Source: Echiichthys vipera (taxonomy: Eukaryota; Chordata; Actinopteri; Perciformes; Trachinidae). Taken from it: DNA of 64,000 nucleotides. The notes beneath the pieces were generated by a model, which searched no databases, had not been told where the DNA came from, and saw only the letters and a program-made list of their open reading frames with translations. The stretch's first letter is position 1. Each line of letters begins with the position of its first letter. Position numbers and translations under genes: made by a program. Below are positions 23,947-40,600 of the stretch, in pieces. The DNA lies in assembly GCA_963691815.1 (NCBI GenBank), contig OY829659.1:17654241-17718240 (forward strand), written 5' to 3'.

Positions 23947-26900
23947 TCATTCTGGGAGATATTTTTTGCTCTGACCCGGAAATGGTAAGTCGGGTGCCCG
24001 GTTAAAGTGCCCTGTTAAGAAGATCCCCACTGTGCCCACGATAAAGAGGAGAATGGCAGCCCAGAAACACACCTTGTCGATCATCTTCCCAATCAGTACC
24101 CAGCTTTCAATTTCCTGTGTTTGAAAATAAAGTGAACATTGATTAAAGAACCAAACAGCCAAAAAAAAAAAGGTATATGAATCATGTAGGCCTAACTGAC
24201 AGACAAATCCAAAAAATATTTGAAATTTCTTACATGTTGGCTATGAAGATATAGTTTAAAATATCACTCACAGATCCAATGCTATTCTGTTGTCTCGTAC
24301 TCTCAGCAATGAAGTTGCAGGCATCAACACATTGCTTGATCTCAGGTGCAGATTGGGCCAAACTCTTATACAGGTTGGCTGTACTGCTGACATCCATATT
24401 ATCCACTAGGGGGAAGGAGACACTGGCAGTCAGACAACACGCCACAACATTGCCTCAGGTAGACATCTTTGATGGGGATGAGGCAGAAGTAAAGGTGGTA
24501 AATGACACATATACAGCATATGTGTGTAATATACAAATAAGTGGCTTATATAAGGGATACAAATACATGTAATATGACCTATACAGAAAACAAAATTTAT
24601 ATTATGATATATTATCAGTGGTGAAATGTAAAAGTACAGTACATTTACTTAAGTACTTACTTAAGTACAATTTTAAGGTATGTTTACGTGTTTTCATTTA
24701 ATTTGACACTTAATTTCAGTGGTAAATGTTGTACTTTTTACTTCACTACATTTATTTAATCAAATTATTTACAGATTCAGATTATTAATAAAAAATATAA
24801 TCAACACATACATTATGTAATAGGTTAAGATAAAACTGTCGGTGGCAAAGTCAAATTTCACAAGCTTCACATCAGATAAAGTATATGAAGAAGTTGAAAT
24901 TAGCATAAATGATTAAAACCTGATAAAATATTCTGAAATGGGTCATTCTGAATATTGAGTACTTTTACTTTGATACTTTTATTTTGAATAAAGAATTTTT
25001 ACTTGTAACAGTATTTCTACACTCTTTTTACTCGAATGAAATATTAAAGTACTTCCTCCATTACTGATATTTATACAAAACACAGTGATGTGTCCAGAAA
25101 TCCAAGTGTGACTTATTTGCTGGCCAAATTTTACAACTGGGTCAAAGTTTTTAAAAAATACGTCTTACCAATCGACCGTGTGAGACCATGCCTCTCCCTT
25201 TGTTTGTCAAACATCATTTCACTGCGAGGTTGTTTCAGTACATATTCCTCTGCTCTCTGCATGAGGCCAAAGGAGCTGCGCCGCCGCTCTCTCACTCCGT
25301 TTACTTCTGTCGTCACCTCACTGTCATCCACCAGTGGAGGCATGCCCAGGAAGCGAGGTACCATTTCTAGGAACACCTGCAAGAGGCAGGGAAGATAAGA
25401 GTAGTTCACACAAAATAAGACACTTTTGACTCAACTGCATAGGATGTACTCACATGTTTGACGGTTTGGGACATGGTATGAGTGCTGGGGCTACGCAGGG
25501 AGAAGTTCAGCACCACGATTTGATTAGTGGCAATAAGAGTAGTAACTGACATAACAAAGATCAGGTACCTGAGGAAGACACAGAGAAGATCTATGTTAGA
25601 CTGGAGACTCAAATGGATAAAGGGGAAAAAAATCCACCCCAGCAGAGGTCAGCAAAGCACACACACTGACTCACTTGCCAATGAGAGGGACAGAGAGAGA
25701 TGTCTCAGGGATCTTCTGAGCAATAAGGAAAAGGAAGACAGTCTGAGCCAGCAAGACAGAGATGGACACAGTCAACTTTTGTCCCCCGGCTATGAAGGAT
25801 ACAACAGAGACTTATGAGCGAGGACCACACCAAATAAAACAATCATACCAGCTGTGGGACTTTACGGAAGCCCTAAAGAGTCATACATACATATATTTTA
25901 TTTCCTCCTTTTCCCCGTGATAACGAGATAATTCATTTGAGAGATAATAAAAAAAACGTGATGGGCCTGAGGTTTCCATCACACGTGATATGTCATGCCT
26001 CATAAAGACTTCTCATATCTTGAAGAACACGGAAGGCAACACTGACTGATGATTTCAGTTGTGTATTTACTGTTATGAAACTGTAATCTGTTTCATTTAT
26101 GTGCACATTGTAGAAAGGGTTCCTGGTTCAAATCCCGGCTAGGGCCCTGCTGCATGGGTTTTCTCCGGGTTCTCTGGCTTCCTCCCGCAGTCCAAAGATG
26201 CACATGTTAAGTTAATTGACGGCTCTAAATTGCCCGTAGTGTCTGTCTCTGTTTGTCTGTATGTGCCCTGCGATAGACTAGCGTCCTGTCCAGGGTGTAC
26301 CCGGCCTGTCGCCCGATGTCAGCTGGGATCGGCACCAGCCCCCCGCGACCCCGGCAGGGGTACATTGTTGACAATAAAGTTTATTTTAAAAAAAACTATA
26401 AAGGTAATGAAGACATCAGGCCTCTGATAAAGCTGAGGCCTTGCTAACTGTCTTCTTAGATGACGCACTGCTTATTATCTGTAATAGCAAGCCATAAAGC
26501 TTTTTGAGCCTGTGTAGGACCTTGACTGAAGAGATATGTGATGGAAATAGATATTTTCCTGCTCGTCTGACATGTCTACGGTGAATGATGTTTCCTGCAA
26601 CGATTGAATGGACTAGATTATCGTTTAGTTTTCCCCAGATATCAAATGAATTATCTCGTTATCAGGGCAAAACGGAAGAGATAAAATAAATGTATGTATG
26701 ACCCTGGAGGGCTTCCGTAGTCCCAGTACTCTTAGTATATTCTCTATGCTCAGGCATTTTAAAAAGTATTTTTATATACAGTAGTTATAACACATCTTCA
26801 AAGGCAAGCCAGTGTTTTCTTAAGACCTTTTCTGACAGAATATACTCACTTACTTACTATACTTACTCCATTTAAGTACTCATATAACAAATCCAATTAA

Positions 26901-29900
26901 ACGCTTCTAAATTCAGGTCCTTTTTATCATGGACAGTATGAGAGTAACTTATGGAAGCCTTGAGAGGCAAGTGAGATATCATTTTTCTGGTGATCCATTT
27001 TTAAATCTAAATCATTTTCTCTCCTGTGTTTGTGTGAAAAACAATGTTTTGGTAGGATCTTTTTTATTTGGCATGATTCTTTTTCAATCTGTGAAAACAC
27101 TTTTTTTCCCCACCTGTTTTCACTGATGGAAAAAAAAAACTAATAAAAATATCCTGACAAAACACTATTCCCTACCTTAGTCAGTAAATCATAAACACAG
27201 GAGATAGAAGAGAGATTTTAGATCAGAATTAAAAAAATAGATCACCAGAAAAAAAAAGTCATGGCCTCCGTAACTACTATTCTACAACTACTATTTATTT
27301 AATGTCCAAGGTGCAAAGTATTGTCAGACTTTTCTGACATTTCTGCCCCATTTGAAACCATATTAATATATGTAATACTAGCTGTAGGGAATTAGACAGT
27401 GACTTTACTGACCTTGTGCAGGTAGGAAGTAGGCCAACACCACCAGTGAGGAGATGAGGGAGCAGGGCAGGATGACGTTGATGATGTAGAAGAGGGGCTT
27501 CCTTTGGATGACCAGATTGAATGTGATCTCCTGATACTCTAGGTCATCTGGGGAATAGTTCTTGTTGATCATCTTCCTGGCTGGACGATGGACAATAGCC
27601 CACTCGCCATTCTCTGATGAACAAAAACATAATAAGCTGGAGATAAATTGTGTGTTTTGAATATCGGGGTGTGTAATGTGGATGTACTGTACCTGTGAAA
27701 GCCTCGGGGTCGATGTCCACCCACTCGATAGTCTCGCCTGTTTCACCAACAGCCAAGATGAGGTCCACTTCATTAGCACTGTACGTCTGGGATCTAGGGG
27801 TCGTGGCAGAAAATCGTTGTTACCTTGATTCAACTACAGTTCTATGAGCATATGCATAGATTTCTAAAACATACTAATAAATCAGCAATTATATATAGTT
27901 ATAATTGTACCACACCTGAATGCTAGTGTGCAGTTTTGATAATCAAATGGGAAGTAGGTGATCTCAATTGCACATGTGCTGCGATAGATAGCAGGAGGCA
28001 GCCAGTACATCCAACCATTGTTGCTGATCAACACATTGGCGTAGTAAGCCACATCAAACTTGCCATCAATGCTGCAGAGATTGAGGATAAAGAAAAGAAA
28101 CAGTTGACACACAGACTTGTCTATGTATGATGGCACTGCAGGCTGGAAACTCCTCTTTGTTACCGTCTTACTTGTTTTCAAGGACAATGTCAGGAAGCCA
28201 AACAGTGTTGCATGGGACACGAATGATATCAATGCCATAATAGTCAGATGTGTTCCAGGACAGGCGATAATCAAGCCATTGCTGTAGATGACATTTGAGA
28301 GAAAGGTCACCAGTGATAAACTAGACACAACTGAGGGCTGAATATTTTAATGAAACATACTCGCTACAAGTCTTGCCAGGAATTGATCAAACAAAGCAAG
28401 AACACAAGTATGTAGAGAGGGAAAACTTACTATCTCAATCCACACATTGGTCGTAAGAGTCTCCTCCTTTTCATTCTGTGGTATAAGTTAAGAAGCATTA
28501 CAATGTATGTTTGTTGTTTAAGAGGTCTTGCAGCCAGGCTTTGTTGCAACAGGAAGAGCGAGCTCTCACCAGGGAGATAAGGTTAGTGAGCGTCAGCTTG
28601 ATCTGAATGTCCAACTTGTCTTCAGGATGAACCACAGGGCGAATATTCTTGTTGTAGCCTCTCAACAAGTCGCCGATCAGCTTGGACTCCTCATTACACT
28701 GGACTGCATGGAAAAACAGATGAAAAAAGAAGTGAATTTGTGTGCATATGTATTGGAATTATGTCTGATTAATATGTCATGAGAAACATCTGCACTTTTC
28801 TAATAAATACTCATGGTACACCATAACCAACTGCATAACTTTATTATCAACTATATATATATAATATAACTTTATTACCATTATTACATAAAACACTTTC
28901 GAATGAGACATTATTATGTTTGCCGTCCTCACATACTGTATATTCCATATTGATATCATCTACATGTACATACTTTTTTGATCAAATGTGGAATTTTCAA
29001 ACGCATTTCTTTACATTTTATGGTAAAAACTAGAATTCCACCTTGCGGTTGTATGTCTCCGCCAACCAGTTAAGTAACAGTTTACATCCATGTCTGTCCA
29101 GACTCACATACTATATTCACTATAGTGAAGACTTTGGGGGAAGGAATTTAAGGAATTTAATGAACAGTATTACGTGTGTTTGTTGGCAAAATGTGAATGA
29201 TTCACACACATATCCATATCCGTATAATAATAATAATAATAATAATAATCATAATGATAATAATAATAATAATACAGTCACCACAGTTTCAAGATTAGTG
29301 TCACCAGTTCTTACCAAATGTCTGCCCTTCTGTTCCTGATTAAGGGTGTTGGATAATGGACAGTAAAGCATTTTTAGCGGACAACCAGACAACATTATAC
29401 CTTTGGCCAAGACTGTCACCAGCGCTGAGGCATAATGACCTGAATGTTTTGGTGTGTTGGTGCAAATACGTTGAGACAAACAACAACCTCAAGACAGGGA
29501 GATGAGCCAGAGTCTAGAGACTAATAACCATGCTCAGAGCCGCACTTGGCAATAGCACCACTCTGTACTCTTCAGCTTCACTATATTTCAGTATAAACTT
29601 GAAGAGAGACTAAGAGAGATTAAGGCAGAGGTTATTTCCGACACATTGCCACTTCCCTCTCAGCTGTCACTATCCATAGCTCAGATTACACAGCAGCTGG
29701 GGAACTCCGAACTAGGACTTAAAGTCACACTCAGGTGATCTACAATAATCACCAATACCATCATTAGGACAAAAATGGTGACAGTAACACATACAAAGCA
29801 GTAAAGGTGTGATCGATTCAATCACGGGTCTCCCTGGTCCAATCGGGAGCAAATATGTCACATAGTTTTGAGCTGTAACCGTAACTCACCCCTGGGACAG

Positions 29901-32503
29901 TCGGTGTAGTAGGCGGTGTGATGACAGTGGCGGAATGTCTCACCTCCCAAGGGTTTGCCAGCGAATAATTATTAAATATTGTTGAATATTACACTTGACA
30001 CATGGATGGGAAAAGTTTCATTCATGTGTTATCCATCAACCCAACAACATTGCATGGCATTCCTTTGAATTGTATACAGATTCATCTCCAATTTCATCAC
30101 AGAGGGAAACATATCTAACAACATATCCATCATAGGAAGGTTATAGGAATAGGAAAGTATAAATATCTTAAAATAGTCTTAGAAATGGAGATAGAAAGTC
30201 TAAATAAATAAAAAAAAGACTGAAAGGCTCTAATATTAACTGTGGTAAGTATACTGAACTTGAGTTGCACAGTATTTGATCAGTTATATTATCATGTGGA
30301 TACAAAGTATTGTACAGACGGTGACCTCTATGTTTTGACATGGTCTCTTCCTTCAGCTGTTCTGAGAGACGCAGGAGAGTGATGATGGAAAACTACTGTA
30401 GACGCAGAGCCTGCAGGTCACCACTGAGAGGAAGTGGAGATCATCAGAATGCTCAAATGGATTGGATATCTCAAAACTTTGGCAGATGAAATCACTAGCT
30501 AGCACGTAAGACTTTTTTGCGTGACATGGCTGAGGTGACCAGAAGACCAGCAGCATAACAGGTCAGAACAACATGGCCACACAGGTAAACATTACAACAT
30601 CACTGTTTATTTGGGGTAAACGCAATCCAAGCTCACCCTAGTTGACCGTGTGCCATTGTCCAATGCACACTCCTTTTCACACAACCATTTTGAACATGAG
30701 AAGCAAAGGGATTTAATCTAGCAAGAGAAAGAAAGTGCCTAGTCCATCTTCCAGTAAGCATCCCTTATGGGAGGAGACTATTTGACACTGTCCTTTCAAT
30801 AAATCAGCTACTATTAATTAAAAATTCTGCTGCACAAGTGATGACAAAGACCAAATCGAGAGCACACATCCGTGTGATGAACCAGATAGCTTTCAGAAAT
30901 GTGTTTGGTTTATGAACCAAGAAGACCCCTCAGATCCTCCGTCTTTTTAGATGTTCAACAAAGCAGGACAAAAACATTTGGCGATGCTGACTTTAGCCAT
31001 TTCACGTTGCTGGAACAGCCTTCCAGAGGAACTGAGAGAAGCTGAAGATTTTTTTAAAATCTCTTTAGACTGGATTTTAGTGTTTTAGTGTTTTGTGTTT
31101 TTTTATTAAAACTCTTTTTTTTTTTATCATTATTGGAACTTATTTTACTCTTATTTGTTTTATCAAGATTTTACAGTCGATCATTATGATTTATTCTATT
31201 TTATTTCATAAAAATCCTACTATTTCATCCTTAAAAGTTGTGTCAATCACTTGTAAAGCACTTCGAAGTGCATTTGATATCTTGGAAAGGTGCGGTTTAA
31301 ATAATGTTTGAGCGATTTATTGATCATCACAACTCAGTGAGAACTGAAGGAGGATAAGAGTTTGTTCCAAATACCAGAAAAAAAGATCACACCTTGATTG
31401 AATTTGAATTAATATCAAGATCAATATCAAGCAGTGCTAACAGCAGCCTTAAATCACTTTCATCTCAAGTTTTGCATGCAACAGTGATAATGTCAATTTG
31501 ATAAGTAATTAGTAATTAATAAGATGCTACAACACTGTGTTCATCTGTAAGGGTGTCCATGAGTCTGCATCATTCCTCCTGGATTTCCTCAGTCTTATTT
31601 CCAGTATCCTACTTTATTCTTTCCCAGTGGGGGTGAGAAGTGTTGATACAGTATAATAATATCAAGTCCAGATAAATCTTGTCCATGCTGGCACCTTGTC
31701 ACTGAGGAACGTTTAAACTACTCCGGTGACCTCTGCCAAGGAGATGGACTCCAGGGGGATTTTTCCCACAGCTGTTAAGAGCAACTACTCATGCCTTTTC
31801 CTAAATGGATATGCAGAATTATATGTTTTTTAAACTTCTGTAACATCCAGGCCTCCACTTCCGCTCCCACTGCAGCTACTGTGCTATTACCCTTCTGTTG
31901 CAGAACCACATCTGTGCCAAACAGAACAGTACTGCTGCTCTCATGACACAGAGCAGATGACCTTCTGCTTGATTCTAACTTCTTTTTTTAGGCTTTTATT
32001 TCCTTTTAAATTAGATCAGCTGAAGAGTGACAGAGGGGGCCATAGATAGCAACAGTGAGCCTATATGGGGAGCGCTGGGCGCTCTACCCGGTGAGCTATA
32101 GGCCACAGTGTCAACGTTTTGCATTAGAGTGCATTTACAATGACAAAACCCCAACATGCTTTGTATATGGTTTTCCTTGTATGCCAAGTTTTATATAAGT
32201 CATACAAGCCTATAAATATGTCCATAAAAAAGACTTTACTGCAGTATATGATATGTGTTCTAGATACACTGTAAGTAATATCTTTTCTCTTGCCAATGAC
32301 AATCAATGCAGTAAGAGTTTTAGGTTGTCTGACTGAATACTCATCTTCCGCATGCATATGACAGGCTGAGGATTATTCTGACATCCAGCCAGTCGATGAG
32401 AATATGCCAAAAGTTTCCCACTGCACCACTTACCTTGAACTGTTAAAGTCCAGATAATAGTTACAACTCCAAAAAATATCCAAAACCTGCGCGATGCCAT
32501 CAT
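23947..32503 (-). CDS. chrne: Nicotinic acetylcholine receptor subunit, epsilon-type, complete, 12 exons
   Basis: A subunit of the pentameric muscle acetylcholine-gated cation channel at the neuromuscular endplate. Exons: 32503-32434, 28703-28570, 28475-28431, 28281-28172, 28071-27916, 27793-27693, 27613-27413, 25789-25675, 25568-25454, 25376-25169, 24405-24272, 24114-23947. Phases agree and give 518 aa. The first exon encodes a signal peptide. A mature start near residue 26 (CNEES) places the Cys-loop C153-C167 at mature 128-142, as in the family. M1 is about 246-272, M2 about 277-297 (VSISVLLAQTVFLFLIAQK), and M3 lies in the exon 25568-25454. The M3-M4 cytoplasmic loop follows, and M4 is about 478-498. 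There is no vicinal Cys pair, so it is not an alpha subunit. The C-terminus FPGQSKKYLPE also recalls gamma, but the neighbours (pld2, gltpd2) argue for epsilon. Intron 1 is 3.7 kb and holds a copy of the promoter region. Confidence 0.92.
24616..25066. mobile_element. hAT-like MITE in chrne intron 10
   Basis: It starts CAGTGGTGAAATGTAAAAGT and ends CTTCCTCCATTACTG, so the termini are imperfect inverted repeats of the CAGTGGTG type. AGTAC/GTACTT motifs recur near both ends. There is no reading frame. AT-rich flanks hide any target duplication. Confidence 0.6.
25856..26724. mobile_element. DNA transposon with about 80-bp terminal inverted repeats
   Basis: The left end begins GGGACTTTACGGAAGCCCTA and the right end, complemented, begins GGGACTACGGAAGCCCTCCA. 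The similarity continues for about 80 bases, including GATAACGAGATAATTCATTT on both sides. No transposase frame is present, so it is non-autonomous. A tRNA-derived SINE lies inside it. The whole unit sits in chrne intron 7 (27412-25790). Confidence 0.8.
26110..26365 (+). mobile_element. tRNA-derived SINE (V-SINE-like) nested in the TIR element
   Basis: A B-box-like GGTTCAAATCCCGGC is followed by core blocks CTCCGGGTTCTCTGGC, CTCTAAATTGCCCGTAGTGT, CTGTCCAGGGTGTACC and CAGCTGGGATCGGCACCAGC. This order is that of the widespread fish V-SINE core. The A-box region at the 5' end is lost or decayed. Confidence 0.75.
29224..29274. repeat. (AAT)n microsatellite
   Basis: AAT/ATA triplet repeat with one interruption, in chrne intron 1. 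Confidence 0.93.
29570..29775 (-). repeat. Partial duplicate of the chrne promoter region in intron 1
   Basis: The stretch 29662-29773 aligns with 32637-32750, upstream of the chrne ATG. The shared core GCTCAGATTACACAGCAGCT includes an E-box CAGCTG at 29694-29699. Weaker similarity continues toward lower coordinates, where CACTATATTTCAGTATAAAC matches CACTATATTGAAATATTAAG near 32530. No start codon with an open frame or a signal-peptide exon follows the copy, so it does not simply add an alternative coding first exon. Confidence 0.75.
30815..31310 (+). mobile_element. Decayed LINE (L2/Rex1-like) C-terminal and 3' end fragment
   Basis: Translation of the region shows the conserved tail of a LINE reverse transcriptase: TKTKSRAHIRVMNQ at about 30840-30890, and RCWNSLPEELREAE at about 31005-31045. 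The piece in between is shortened. A 3' tail with TTGTAAAGCACTTCGAAGTG then follows at about 31250. Stops and gaps make it a dead fragment. It lies in chrne intron 1. Confidence 0.7.
31975..32106 (-). mobile_element. tRNA-derived SINE remnant
   Basis: Read on the minus strand it opens CCTATAGCTCACCGGGTAGA followed by GCGCC, a tRNA A-box-like head. It ends near a GGAAATAAAAGCCTAAAAAA tail. The B box is decayed and no tRNA fold is possible, so it is a SINE fragment and not a tRNA gene. Confidence 0.5.
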
Positions 32504-32760
32504 CTTCTAAGACCACTCCACTGCACGGCACAGCACTATATTGAAATATTAAGTTTAAGGGAGAGAGAGCGAGAGTAAAGACAGAGCGGAAGAGCCCTAA
32601 ATCCCCCCACCAAACGCCCTGACTGTCGCCCACCCCGGCTGTTGCTATCCATGGCTCAGATTACACAGCAGCTGGGAAGCACTAAACCAGGACTTCATGT
32701 CACACTGCGGTCACCAACAATAATCATCATCATGATCATTAGACAACAACTATCTGTGGT
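32504..32760 (-). promoter_or_regulatory. chrne: Probable chrne promoter and 5' UTR
   Basis: This is the sequence directly upstream of the signal-peptide exon. It holds an E-box CAGCTG at 32669-32674, about 165 bases before the ATG, and an ETS-type GCGGAAG core at about 32585. E-boxes bound by myogenic factors and ETS/N-box sites are known controls of muscle acetylcholine receptor genes. Their use here is inferred. No TATA box is evident. Confidence 0.55.
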
Positions 32761-33060
32761 GATGCCAGTTACATACTGTATATTGAAGCATTTCTTTGAC
32801 AGAAGGTAAGCAGTAGTGAGGCCTTATGATGTGTATCTCCTATATGATATATCTCCAATATCCCTGTAATGATCCTATAAATTGTCATAGATAATAAAAA
32901 ATTTACTTTGGTATTTGTCATATGTTATAGGATTTTTTTGATGGGACACTCACCAATGGCACATTTTCTCAGTGATGCTGACATTGCATATTTGTAGAAT
33001 AGAATAGAATAGAAAAGTCCTGCATTTATGCTTTAGTCTTAATAGAATATGTGGCTCTGT

Positions 33061-37190
<4,130 letters not shown>

Positions 37191-37193
37191 CAC

Positions 37194-37201
37194 TTATATA
37201 G
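37194..37201 (+). promoter_or_regulatory. Candidate TATA box of gltpd2
   Basis: TTATATAG lies about 500 bases upstream of the gltpd2 ATG. If used, the 5' UTR would start near 37225 and be about 470 bases in one exon. No competing box was seen closer to the ATG. Confidence 0.4.
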
Positions 37202-37696
37202 GAGATGAATCTGGAGGAAGGAGGCTACTGACGGACAAGTTGTGTTGGCTCTGCATTATCAGCCAGTGGCTGCACACTCGGCTGATCTCTGGACCCTCAG
37301 ATTGAGCAACACGACAGGAGACAGCCAGCTTCAAAATCAGTCAGAAACAAAGGCAGGACAGAGGAAAGACGTGAATGAAAGAGAGAGAGAGCAACAGCAG
37401 GCTGGGTTGTAGCAGGGTGACGTGGGAAAACAGCTGCTGTAAAATAGAGTGAAACATTGATAGGGGCTCTGTGAGGTATAATGGTTGAGAGAACTTTTTT
37501 ATTTAAAGCTTTGGGGAGGAGTATGAAAGATTTGAGAGGACAGGAGGGGGGGTCAGAGGCAGGGTCCAGCAGGGAATAAGTGTGGTGACAGCCAGTGCAA
37601 GGGGACAAGGACTCATGTGAGACACGGGGGAATTAAAATACAGGGACAAAGAGAAGGAACAGAGAGGGACTGGCAGACCCAAAACTGGACTTCAGT

Positions 37697-40600
37697 ATGG
37701 GTGTTAAGAGCAAGGCTGCTGCTGCTATCATAGTCCTGCTGCTGTTCCTCGGCTCCCTGTGGCTCCGTGAGTATTTCTGTGTGTGTGTGTGTGTGTGTGC
37801 GTGTGCGTGTGCGTGTGTGTGAGTGAGTGTGTGTGTGTGTGTGTGAGTATGTGTGTGGTTTCCACGTTGTTCTATTATCTATACAATCCCTCCCTTGTTT
37901 GACATGCATACGCTCCAGATCAGGAATGTGTCACATGTGCTGGCTGCCGAATCAAGCATGGTGGTCACGCCACTGGTTAGGCTCAAAATCATTTTACAAC
38001 ATCACAGAAATGTGTCTATGTGTGATTGACATGTTGTTGCAGTGTGAGATGACACAGTTACTCTCACTATTTGTTTTTAATTTGAGCTATTTTCATTCAC
38101 ATCAGATAAGCCATTGCTTTAATATGGACTGCTATTTTGTAGACAAATATTCTTGGGACATAATGACATCTAAAGCTTTTTTAATGCAAAACATGCACAA
38201 ACTCTTTGTATCCTATTGTAAGTATGCAAAAACATTTAATTATATTTTGGCTTGGCTACAGAATATATGAAAAACAAACAAAAGTATTCTGAGCAAATAT
38301 TAATTGTTCTGTCACTGGGACCATGTGAGCTTTTTCTCAAGCTTGGATTACGTTTAAATATTTGAGAGACGTGAGTGAGATTACAGAGAGCAAAATGAGC
38401 TGAAAGGAAAGTTTAGTTGGAAGCATGAACAACCAGCTCTGCACCCTCATAGTAACTCTGTTTAAAAGCGTACACTTTGATATGGCTATCAGTTTGTAGT
38501 GGCAAACATCCCTATTCACATTCTTGGCCACATCTGTATGTCACTGTCAAGTTACAAATAAATTTTGTGTGGGACAGGCTCTGTGTTTGAACTGACAGTG
38601 TTAGTTCATTAGTTCAGTGACACAGGAAACTCAGGTGTTCAGGAAAGTCATTCGGGGTAAGTTTGGAGGCTGATCCTTTGGGCATTTATGTTAATGAGTC
38701 ATGTAGGACCACTCTAGTGGCAGCTTTTGAGGCTTTTGGTTGTAATGTGTGTGTGGTCTGGACACCTGGGGCCTCTGAGGAAATGACAGGGGGTCCCAAA
38801 GAAAAAAAGGCAATTATTTGTCTTCATTTAGGAATATATCACAGTTGAATTGAATAAGTAAAGCTGGTAAATTACAGTTTTGTCACAAATTAAAAGTCCT
38901 GTTTAGATTTTGAAGATAGACTGTATGTCAATGTAAAAGAGCTGGTAGTTTTCTTTCATTATCTATTGCTGTATATGCTTTTATTTACCTCGGAAGTCAG
39001 AGGTTGTAACTGGGAATGACGTCAAGACCGAGTTGACCGTGTTCCAGTTGGAAAACCATTCAATTTAATGGGCTGGGTGGACTCCTGCCAAGTTAACCAT
39101 CGTTAGCAATGCCATTTCATAATAACGTGTTATGTGGTATTTTTCACGTACAAATACAGCAGCAACATGTCCACAGATCGACTGTGTGTACAGCTGATTT
39201 AATGAGACACAAATGAAACAGAATTGCTAATGAACAGTGTATTACTACAGTGTTCATTCATGTTGCTGCTGGAAGCAGCTATTGTGGATTGTGAGATCGG
39301 GGTTGGTGAGGTTCTCCCGACTTTCCGAGTAGGAAATCTGACTTCTGTGGGCGTTTCAGTTGAAATCTCTAACTCAGAACTCGGAAATTCCAACTTCCCA
39401 GTTTAGCTGGAACACACCAACAGTATTGCTAATTGCTATAGTATAATAACGGGGTTTGTATGGATCTTGTGACTCAATGTCCTGAGGAAGTTAGTTTGAT
39501 ACGGCCAATTCAAATTGCAAGATTTGATTGTCACAGGCTGGAATGAGCTCACAAAGGATTAAAACTGAACATCACGCCCTGCTGTCAAAAGAATGCACTG
39601 CCTTGTCTTTCTGTCTGTCTATCTGGGGGGGAAAATTGAGTCAACCTTTCCCTAATCAGTTTATCATGTTAACAGCATCTGTCACATGCCAGTGATGCTT
39701 GTTAATGAGCCATTACAAAAAGGCTATAATCAATATCTTTATAATGATAATGTATCACATAGCAATGTGACAATAGAAAAGGGGTCACTGGTACTGTAGT
39801 AGTGATGACCCTACAGATAATTATCACCTGAATCTGACGCTCCCTTTGGCTTCACAGAGCTTTATAATGAGTATTCTAGCTCACTGTTTAGCTATCCAGT
39901 CACAACCTTACTGTTTTGGTTCACTCTCACTGCTCTAATAACCTTTTTCTGTGGTAGGCAGCAGCTTTCAGTGAAAAAGCTCTAAAACCCCACTGTATTG
40001 CAAACAGACAAAGTAAGTGACTGGCTAGCTGGAGCATTTAACCGTGCCATACATTTCCTTCAGGAGTTGGTGTGGAGACCAAAAACAGAGCAAAAAAAAA
40101 AGGGTGATCCTTAGGAATCAGGTTACCAGCAACATGACTCTAAATGAATGCTGATGTCCATCTGTTACCGCTGGGTGTGTAAATAAGCAACTGTTTTGCT
40201 AAGGTGTTTGCTATATTTCCTTAAAGAGATATTTTATCCATTTCAATCCATGACAATGTGGATATTGTGTTCAGATGAACAGTGGCCTTCGGGTCATCTC
40301 TTTCTCCCGCAATCTGCCGAAGGAGGCATTGCAGCATCCCCAGCTGATTGATGGTCGGACTCTTTAACTAATGGTTCACAAGTGTTTATTTTTGAGCAGA
40401 ATAGATACCATGGCTCGATTATAACCTTTGACATCGTGAACACACTCTGAACACACCGTAAGAGCTATGGAATGAAACAAAACTAAAGTATTACCATCAT
40501 GAAGTGTCCTTTTTTAACCTGTTTTAACTTAATGACAACTTCAGAATAGAGTGCAATAAAAAAACATATTTAACTTAAAATTCCATATCTTAACTGTCAT

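Noticed and set aside
24279..24572. Plus-strand frame over a chrne exon
   Set aside because: It is antisense to the chrne exon 24405-24272, which fits the receptor family in sequence and phase.
29043..29339. Poly-Asn frame
   Set aside because: It translates the (AAT)n microsatellite in chrne intron 1.
32040..32106. Possible tRNA gene on the minus strand
   Set aside because: Only an A-box-like head is present. The rest cannot form a tRNA, so it was called a SINE remnant.
37297..37909. Minus-strand frames over gltpd2 exon 1
   Set aside because: They are antisense to the gltpd2 5' UTR and to its GT-rich intron start. The plus-strand ATG with signal-type exon and GT donor explains the region.
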